Assembly: GCA_020440745.1 (NCBI GenBank)
Contig: JAGRNM010000002.1
Coordinates: 1-21,145, forward strand
Reading direction: 5' to 3'
From: Deltaproteobacteria bacterium
GTDB lineage: Bacteria; UBA10199; DSSB01
Length of the DNA stretch: 21,145 nt
Part shown: positions 15,852 through 21,145 of the stretch, piece by piece
Layout of the letters: each line of letters opens with the position of its first letter
Position numbering within the stretch: the first letter of the stretch is position 1
Program-made: the position numbers and the translations under genes
The notes under the pieces: model-generated
Told to the model about the DNA's origin: nothing
Database searches by the model: none
What the model saw: the letters and a program-made list of their open reading frames with translations, nothing else

Positions 15852-18800
15852 ATGAACCTGGGTCCTATTAAAAACTCGCCTCAGGATTTTTCCCTTTGTG
15901 AAGCATCCCCCATAAAGGAGCCTTTGTCTAGTGAAGCGCTCCAAGAACCTTCCATGGTTCCACAGGCGGACTTTATTGCCGATCCTAAGCCTGGAGAAGT
16001 GCTTTGGACTCCTAGTGACAGAACTAAATTTTCTACTTCCGGTTTATTTGAGCCTAGTCAAGGCTCTGAGGATACTCATTACTTGTTGCTTGTGGCTTTA
16101 GGTACCATCGTCTTGACTAAAAATATTTTTAGTCAGGATGGGACTGCTAGAGATTATTATGTGCGTTTGCCCGACTCAGAGGGGGGTTACCAGATCCATT
16201 TCTTAGACTTGCCCCCTAGAGAGGACGCTCCCCAAGGACATGTGGTGCCCTTAGAAGTGGGTGAAGAAGCCGGTGGAACTAGTGCCGCGGTAGAGTTTGA
16301 GTATTTTTCCTCAGAGTCTGGAGAAGACTTCTTAAGGATAGAAGAGCGTGTTTATCGCTTAAAAGCAGGAGAGTCCAGGCTTGGTCTAGAACCTGTTGAG
16401 CTTGAAGAAGAGACTTTAGTGCGCGATGATGCGCGAGAAGCTCATCTTGAAGCCCAAGCTTGGGGGCTTTTGGTTTTTCCCGATTATGACACTAGGCTTT
16501 TAACGGATTACGCAGAAGAAATTTGGCCTTTTGAGTTTGAAAGAGAGGTAAAAATTGGTTTTTTAGAAGGCCGTTTATTAGTAAGACTTTTGGAGTATGG
16601 AGACTTTCCCTTTGCCTTTACTTGGGGAGGACAGGCTTTGGGTCCAGAGAATTTTTTACAAGAAGAGCAGGCAGGTTTAGTCTTTTTAAGGGGTACAGGT
16701 CCCCTAGCTGAGGTCCTCTTTGTCTACGATCAAGACTATCCGCTGAGTCTTAGGATGGTTTCAGACCCTGCTTTACTACAGACTTGGTGGGACTATCGTA
16801 ACCGCCCTTTAGACTTTGAACCGGCTCAGCAAGAAAACCCCTTGGGTCAGGCTATTGCTGAGGTGATTAAACTTTGGCAAGAAACTCAAGAGGTCTCTTT
16901 TCAAGTTGTAAGTCTTCCTTATGAGCAAGATTTAGAGTTTGCTTTAGAGGAAGAACCTATCTTGCGTCAGCCTTTAGACTCTTTAGACGCTTTAAGACGG
17001 GGAGTCATGGTTGAGCTTCCCTCTGGTTTAAACCTATCTTTGGTAGCCTATGGAGAGGAGCCGCCAGTAATTTTACCAGAAGGCTGGCGTAGTTTTAAGG
17101 CTCCTCCAATTTATTTTGTCCCAGAGGAAGGCCTTTTTGTTTGGCAGACTGGGCGAGGAACTAATGAATTTTATGTAGCTAGAGTAGAAAACGAGGATTT
17201 AGTCCTTTATCGGGTTCCCGCTCCTTCTGAAGAGCAAAAAGAAGACTTCATGGAAGCCGCCCAAGGCTGGCAGGGCCACTATGAATTTTTTACAGAAAAA
17301 TTAAAAGGGAATCCCCAAGATTTTAACGCTTCTTTAACAACCTTAAACTTAGTCCCCACGGGTACCGAGATAAGCCCTGATGGAGTTGAGCTGCAAGTCT
17401 ATCAAGACTACCAAAGCGGCTTACAGCTAAGCCTCCCCCGCGCTTCCCGACTGCCTGAAATGATAACCTGGGATGGGCGGGAGATAAGTTTTCATACAGA
17501 GCTTAACGGTGCTCAAAGCTATCTTGTCTTGGATACTTTCTTTCCCGGTCAGGCTTGGGCCTTGGAGCAAACAGGGACCCAGGGATTAGTCGCGATTCCC
17601 TTACAGAGGATTAATGATTTTCAATTAACCTTGGCTTCCTTATGGCAATGCCAAGGGGCCTTGACAGAGTTTTTTGAACAACTGGGCTATCAAGAAGACT
17701 TAAGCCAGCTTTTCTTAGAGTCCTTAAGGGAACAAAACTTTATGGAAAGCCGAGGCCCTGATCATTGGAGTCAAAGCTACTTAGAAGTACGGGCTCTTCC
17801 TGCTGAAGCTGCTTCAGAAAGGGCTTTTCAAATAGAGTGGTTGGGTTACACCTACCCTTTGCAAACTTATCCTTTAAGCTCAGATCCAGCAGGGCCTGAG
17901 CTTTTAGCGGCCACCAAGGGTCCCTTTAATGAGATTTTCTTTGTCCGGATGGGGGATCAACTTTTGACCCTAAACAGTCCCCTACAAGTGCACGATCTAA
18001 GTGAGGTTTATCCCTTAGAAATACCCTACGATTTAAGCTACCATGAAAGAACCATGGCCCAACGCAGCCGCTTAAATCGTTTTAGTGGTCAAGCTTGGCG
18101 GCAAGAGGGTCTAGAAGGACAGCAAAGACTAGAAACTTTTTTCTTTGGCAGTGAGGCTGGAGACAGGCTCTATCGCAATCTTATCTTGCTAGACTCAGGT
18201 GTTTATCCCAGGACTAGAACGATACTAAGGATTATTTTGAAAGGCATTGCCCAAGGCTGGATTAGCGATATCCGTTATTTTGTCTCCTTGGATCAAAGTC
18301 CTATAGAGGTTCTTTTATCTAAAAGAAATGCCGATCAGTCCTTAGCCGTTACTCTGTACTCGATACAGCAAAGGTCGCGTTGGGGCGCCCCCCTATCCAA
18401 TGCGGAGTTCTTAGACTATATTCGAGAGCGTCATGGACAAGTCATGGTCGAGCAAAACTTAGCGCATCGTTTAATTCATGCTAGAGCTCTTTCGTATTAT
18501 GAAAACTCCTATTGGTTGGATTGGCGTATTGATTTAGCCAGATTAGAAAATGAATACTCAGCCTACGATGGCGAGATGGGGGAGCTTACTAGACAACAAT
18601 TTGATGATCTTGTCTTGGCCTTGGCACAACTCAAGTTGTCCGACCCTGGGGAGCTTTGGTTATTAGATAAGGAAAATGATTCTATTGTGCCAGAGGAGAT
18701 CGACTTTGTCGCCAGCGGCAAGGCCAGTGCTCGTCAAGTATTGGAGAGTGAGCATAGACACCTACTACAGGCTCGGGAGATCCGGAATATAGTACGAGAA

Positions 18801-18860
18801 AATCTTGTGAGCAAAGACAAAGAGGCCAAGGAAGATCCCTTAAGACGGGGCAAACCTTAA
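15852..18860 (+). CDS. Giant paralog C: unrecognised 1002-residue protein with one N-terminal hydrophobic segment
   Basis: I do not recognise this protein; it is a diverged paralog of giants A and B. The N-terminus is acidic and Pro/Ser-rich with C16 in S-L-C-E-A-S-P. A short hydrophobic segment spans 76-89. A beta module at 225-310 ends L-S-L-R-M-V-S-D-P. Two further beta modules (383-456 and 511-590) lie where A and B have their helical block. The shared C-terminal part then resumes: T-E-F-F-E-Q-L-G (605-612), L-N-S-P (707-710), H-E-R-T-M-A-Q-R-S-R-L (731-741), E-T-F-F-F (761-765), D-R-L-Y (771-774), G-A-P-L-S-N-A-E-F-L (845-854) and W-x-D-W-R-I-D-L (888-895). The basic tail ends L-R-R-G-K-P. 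The only other Cys is C600. No SD is visible: the bases before the ATG are nearly all A and T. The gene has its own promoter element. Confidence 0.85.
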   Translation: MNLGPIKNSPQDFSLCEASPIKEPLSSEALQEPSMVPQADFIADPKPGEVLWTPSDRTKFSTSGLFEPSQGSEDTHYLLLVALGTIVLTKNIFSQDGTARDYYVRLPDSEGGYQIHFLDLPPREDAPQGHVVPLEVGEEAGGTSAAVEFEYFSSESGEDFLRIEERVYRLKAGESRLGLEPVELEEETLVRDDAREAHLEAQAWGLLVFPDYDTRLLTDYAEEIWPFEFEREVKIGFLEGRLLVRLLEYGDFPFAFTWGGQALGPENFLQEEQAGLVFLRGTGPLAEVLFVYDQDYPLSLRMVSDPALLQTWWDYRNRPLDFEPAQQENPLGQAIAEVIKLWQETQEVSFQVVSLPYEQDLEFALEEEPILRQPLDSLDALRRGVMVELPSGLNLSLVAYGEEPPVILPEGWRSFKAPPIYFVPEEGLFVWQTGRGTNEFYVARVENEDLVLYRVPAPSEEQKEDFMEAAQGWQGHYEFFTEKLKGNPQDFNASLTTLNLVPTGTEISPDGVELQVYQDYQSGLQLSLPRASRLPEMITWDGREISFHTELNGAQSYLVLDTFFPGQAWALEQTGTQGLVAIPLQRINDFQLTLASLWQCQGALTEFFEQLGYQEDLSQLFLESLREQNFMESRGPDHWSQSYLEVRALPAEAASERAFQIEWLGYTYPLQTYPLSSDPAGPELLAATKGPFNEIFFVRMGDQLLTLNSPLQVHDLSEVYPLEIPYDLSYHERTMAQRSRLNRFSGQAWRQEGLEGQQRLETFFFGSEAGDRLYRNLILLDSGVYPRTRTILRIILKGIAQGWISDIRYFVSLDQSPIEVLLSKRNADQSLAVTLYSIQQRSRWGAPLSNAEFLDYIRERHGQVMVEQNLAHRLIHARALSYYENSYWLDWRIDLARLENEYSAYDGEMGELTRQQFDDLVLALAQLKLSDPGELWLLDKENDSIVPEEIDFVASGKASARQVLESEHRHLLQAREIRNIVRENLVSKDKEAKEDPLRRGKP

Positions 18861-18872
18861 TAAAAATATCCA

Positions 18873-18898
18873 CAACTTAAGCAAACTTAGACCGATGA
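18873..18898 (+). promoter_or_regulatory. Shared island promoter element, copy 5 (575-residue gene)
   Basis: CAACTT (18873-18878), 13 bases, then CCGATGA (18892-18898), ending 71 bases before the ATG at 18970. It also matches copy 2 further upstream: both have TAAAAA six bases before CAACTT. Confidence 0.7.
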
Positions 18899-18909
18899 CT
18901 CTTAGAGTC
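18897..18909. repeat. Perfect inverted repeat at the predicted start of transcription
   Basis: GACTC-TTA-GAGTC directly overlaps the end of promoter copy 5, about where transcription would begin. A small operator or a 5'-end hairpin is possible. The other copies have only CTTAG-like words there, not the full palindrome. Confidence 0.35.
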
Positions 18910-18969
18910 CTTAAAAGGCCCTACTTACACATTTTTAAATTAAATTAATAAAAAAATAAAAAAACCACC

Positions 18970-20697
18970 ATGGTCCAGGGAGTTGATAAAAACAGAGAGG
19001 ATTTATTAAGCCAAATGTCGGTTATCGAGGCTTGTCCAGAAGATCCCAATGCGCCAGGGATGGGGCCCTTAGAAGAAAGCCCTGCTGTCTACCTAGAGTC
19101 TTATGACAGCTTAGAGGCTGCTCGTCGGGCTATTTTGGATCGAGGTTTTGAGGGTTATAACCAAGGGCCAGCGGTTTTGATGTGCCGTCATTCTTCTGAT
19201 TTGTCAGAACCCAGTCATTTTTACATTAGCGGTGCGCTTAGGCAGACTAATGAAGGAAAGCTGCGGGATGATTTGCTTCATGAGATTAAAGAACTACAAG
19301 ACAAAGTAGTGGATGCTGATTTTAAGCTAAGCACCATGCTAGCTGACTTTATTGATGATAAAACTCAGTTTGATCAGTATGAAAAGTGGTTAAAACACAA
19401 TCTAAAAGAATCTCCTTGGTACAAGCAATTAGCCAACTATATTGCAGAAAATAGCCTGGAGCTAGTTGGCACCGGAGCTACCTTTGGAGCCGTGGTCGCT
19501 GGCGCCACGGATATTGGTTTGTCCCTTTTAGGCAGAGGGGGTTACCTGAGGCAGGTGGGTTTAGAGATCTTGGTTTATCAAGAGATGAGAGGGCTGGCTG
19601 CCCAAGAAGGAGTTTGTGCAGAAGACTGGGCGGGTCCAGCTCGTTGGAATTTATTTTTTGCTCACCTGCCCGCTTTAGCTTTTGTGGGATCAATGGGACT
19701 AGGGCTCTTTTTAGTGCTTAAGGGTGGTAAGGTCTTTGAAGAGGCCTCTATTAAAGTCAATAAGGACGCGGCTCCTAAACTTAGCTTGGTTCAAGTAAAA
19801 AACCCCTATGAAGTGTCTATAGAAGAACTCACCCAGACTAAGCAGGACTTACAAAAACAATTAGATAAATTAAGGGAAGCTAAGGCGGGACTTCTCAAAG
19901 ACCATAAAGCCTTAAATGCTGAGTGGCCTAAAGATCGGGTGGCGGAGGCTAAAAAGGTCGGCTATGCCAGCACGCCTGGTTGGATTAGGACAGCCGCCTT
20001 TTTAGGAGCTGCCTTTGGTATTGGGGCTCCGGTATTTGGAGTTTACTATTATTTGCTTGCTCGTAACCGCGGGGGACAGACCCTTGATAATTTAAGACAA
20101 GAGGCCAGGCGGCAAGCCCAAGAGCGTTGGACCCAGCTAAGAGGTCCTCGGGTAACGGTTTGTAGCGGAACTCAATTGCCCTTGGACTTTGGAGCCCAGC
20201 TTTCTTTAAATCTTGATAGCCCAGCTTCTACAGGCGGAAAAGAAAAAGCTTCTCTTAATGAAGCATTACAAGAGACCTTATTTGACTCTTTGGCCTATGG
20301 CTTAGAAAAACTCCAAGAAGTCAACGCCATGTTTCCGGAGGTAGCTCCTGATTATGTTCCTGATGCTATGGCAGAAGCCGAGCCTGAGACTTCTTGGGGG
20401 ATTTACTTGGCTGAAGCTATGTGGGCTGGAGTAGCCACCACTTATTTGGCTATGTCCTTTCCTATTGGCATGTCCTTTATCGAGGCCAATCCAATAAGCC
20501 ATTCTGGGGCTTCTGGAGCAAGCCAAGCCAATAATGTAGTCCGTCTGCCAAGTGTCGTTGAGGCGGTCACCACCCTTTCTAGAATGGCCTCTTCTATCTT
20601 GATTAGTTTTACCAATGGCCAAGCCCTCGGTGAGGAATTAGAGGATAAAGCAAGTAAAAGACACAGCGCCAGCTATGACGATGGCCAAATCTATTAG
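18970..20697 (+). CDS. Unrecognised 575-residue protein with several membrane segments and a coiled coil
   Basis: I do not recognise this protein. The N-terminal 160 residues are soluble, with C22 in E-A-C-P-E-D-P echoing the early Cys of the other island proteins. Helices follow at 98-130. Hydrophobic stretches lie at about 164-187 (Gly/Ala-rich), 226-251, 337-363 and 476-504, with a weaker one near 528-549. A likely coiled coil (E-E-L-T-Q-T-K-Q-D-L-Q-K-Q-L-D-K and on, 283-312) sits between the second and third. The tail is polar and ends G-Q-I-Y. There is no signal peptide. No SD is visible before the ATG at 18970; an in-frame ATG at residue 16 has GAGAGG but too far away, so the longer start is kept without certainty. 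The gene has its own copy of the island promoter element. Glycine-rich hydrophobic segments around a coiled coil recall pore-forming or translocator proteins, but no family is claimed. Confidence 0.82.
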   Translation: MVQGVDKNREDLLSQMSVIEACPEDPNAPGMGPLEESPAVYLESYDSLEAARRAILDRGFEGYNQGPAVLMCRHSSDLSEPSHFYISGALRQTNEGKLRDDLLHEIKELQDKVVDADFKLSTMLADFIDDKTQFDQYEKWLKHNLKESPWYKQLANYIAENSLELVGTGATFGAVVAGATDIGLSLLGRGGYLRQVGLEILVYQEMRGLAAQEGVCAEDWAGPARWNLFFAHLPALAFVGSMGLGLFLVLKGGKVFEEASIKVNKDAAPKLSLVQVKNPYEVSIEELTQTKQDLQKQLDKLREAKAGLLKDHKALNAEWPKDRVAEAKKVGYASTPGWIRTAAFLGAAFGIGAPVFGVYYYLLARNRGGQTLDNLRQEARRQAQERWTQLRGPRVTVCSGTQLPLDFGAQLSLNLDSPASTGGKEKASLNEALQETLFDSLAYGLEKLQEVNAMFPEVAPDYVPDAMAEAEPETSWGIYLAEAMWAGVATTYLAMSFPIGMSFIEANPISHSGASGASQANNVVRLPSVVEAVTTLSRMASSILISFTNGQALGEELEDKASKRHSASYDDGQIY

Positions 20698-20736
20698 AAA
20701 AACTTCACCACTCATCAGCTAAAAAAATTTTTCTTT

Positions 20737-20851
20737 GCGTTAAAAATTAATAAATACGCGTCATCTATCTATAATATAACTCTTTGATATTTATTAATTT
20801 TTTTATTAATTTAGTTTAAAACTGCGTTAAAAAATCTTTTTTTTGCGTCAT
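20737..20851 (+). repeat. Two copies of GCGTTAAAAA-N11-GCGTCAT, 87 bases apart
   Basis: Copy 1 is 20737-20764 and copy 2 is 20824-20851. In both, GCGTTAAAAA is followed by exactly 11 unrelated bases and then GCGTCAT. Conserved halves with conserved spacing suggest a protein-binding site or a promoter-like element rather than a simple AT repeat. They lie 40 and 127 bases after the 575-residue gene. Confidence 0.55.
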
Positions 20852-20871
20852 GAACTCGACCGAACAAAAAC

Positions 20872-20896
20872 AAAGCTAAAGGCTTTTTGTTTTTTC
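20872..20896 (+). terminator. Possible terminator after the 575-residue gene
   Basis: AAAGC and GCTTT pair around a 5-base loop, and a long T-rich stretch broken by G and C follows. The stem is only 5 bp and lies 175 bases after the stop, so the call is weak. Confidence 0.3.
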
Positions 20897-21145
20897 TTTT
20901 TGTTTTTTCTAAATGGGCTTCATTAATTTAATTCATAAACAAAAAAATCAACCGACTTAAATTGTCTCTTGATAAAAATTCTTCTTCAAGCTTTTAAGCG
21001 CGCTCAAAAAAGACTTTAGCCCTGTTTGTTTTTTATGGGTGCTATGATGGTGCTGCCGATTAAATAGCTTAAAAGATTTATTTCCTTGTTTAGCGCTTTG
21101 ACTCGCGTAGATTTTTTATCTATAAAGATCCACCTGTTTTAAAAT

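Larger units (their letters stand above)
20698..21145. other. Gene-free AT-rich region at the right edge
   Basis: No open frame here is long enough or has start signals to be a gene. The region is mostly A and T. It holds a TATAAT at 20770-20775 without a matching -35, two copies of a spaced motif (separate entry), a weak hairpin near 20872-20886 followed by T-rich DNA, and TGCTATGAT at 21040-21048 that could serve as an extended -10 for a gene beyond the edge. A TTGATAA preceded by CAAC at the wrong spacing (20949-20976) is a poor match to the island element. Confidence 0.5.

Noticed and set aside
18962..18973. ccaccATGG at the start of the 575-residue gene, which looks like a eukaryotic Kozak context
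   Set aside because: Everything else in the window is bacterial (mnmE, SD sites, rho-independent terminators). A short chance match.
20949..20976. CAACCG followed by TTGATAA as a further promoter copy
   Set aside because: The spacing is 14, not 13, and both halves deviate. It is at best a decayed copy.
21055..21062. GCCGATTA near the right edge as a sixth copy of the island promoter element
   Set aside because: The bases at the required -35 position read TGGGTGCT and do not match CAACTT.
258..21145. Search for CRISPR arrays, tRNA or rRNA genes, insertion-sequence ends and transposases
   Set aside because: None seen. The only regular repeats are the coding repeats of the M23 protein and the short regulatory motifs described.

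Overview
The window reads as bacterial chromosome: standard code, moderate to low G+C, AT-rich intergenic DNA, Shine-Dalgarno (SD) led genes, lipoproteins and cell-wall enzymes. The lineage cannot be fixed from the sequence. Lipoproteins, an L,D-transpeptidase, S-layer-type (SLH) repeats and Cys-rich C-x-P-G repeats fit an uncultured, envelope-bearing bacterium, perhaps one of the lineages formerly called Deltaproteobacteria. That placement is a weak inference.

Left part (1-7.6 kb). The window opens in the 3' end of mnmE (tRNA-modifying GTPase), followed by a YkuD-type L,D-transpeptidase. Six genes then follow; five are on the minus strand: a small unknown protein, a Cys-rich probable lipoprotein, a 935-residue secreted M23 peptidase with three SLH-like repeats and seven C-x-P-G repeats, a small lipoprotein, and a YdjM/DUF457-type membrane protein. 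The Cys-rich probable lipoprotein and the M23 protein end in the same unrecognised C-terminal domain. A strong hairpin terminator separates these two genes.

Right part (7.7-20.7 kb). Five plus-strand genes code for proteins I do not recognise: 1165, 1196, 210, 1002 and 575 residues. The three giants are paralogs. Each has an acidic, Pro/Ser-rich N-terminus with an early Cys, one hydrophobic segment near residue 75-130, beta-rich modules, a conserved helical C-terminal module and a charged, basic tail. The 1165 and 1196 proteins share a helical middle block; the 1002 protein has extra beta-rich modules in the same place. The 210 and 575 proteins carry several hydrophobic segments and are candidate membrane partners.

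The most notable signal is regulatory. All five of these genes, and no other gene in the window that I could find, are preceded by CAAC(T/A)(T/C), exactly 13 bases, then a variant of (C/T)CGAT(G/A)A. The geometry and -10 half resemble promoters of the sigma-28 (FliA/SigD/WhiG) family. A rho-independent terminator sits just upstream of one copy. The five genes therefore look like separate transcription units under one alternative-sigma-like control: an island of a possibly undescribed envelope or secreted system. Its function is unknown.

The last 448 bases hold no gene I can support. They are very AT-rich and contain a spaced motif present twice, 87 bases apart.
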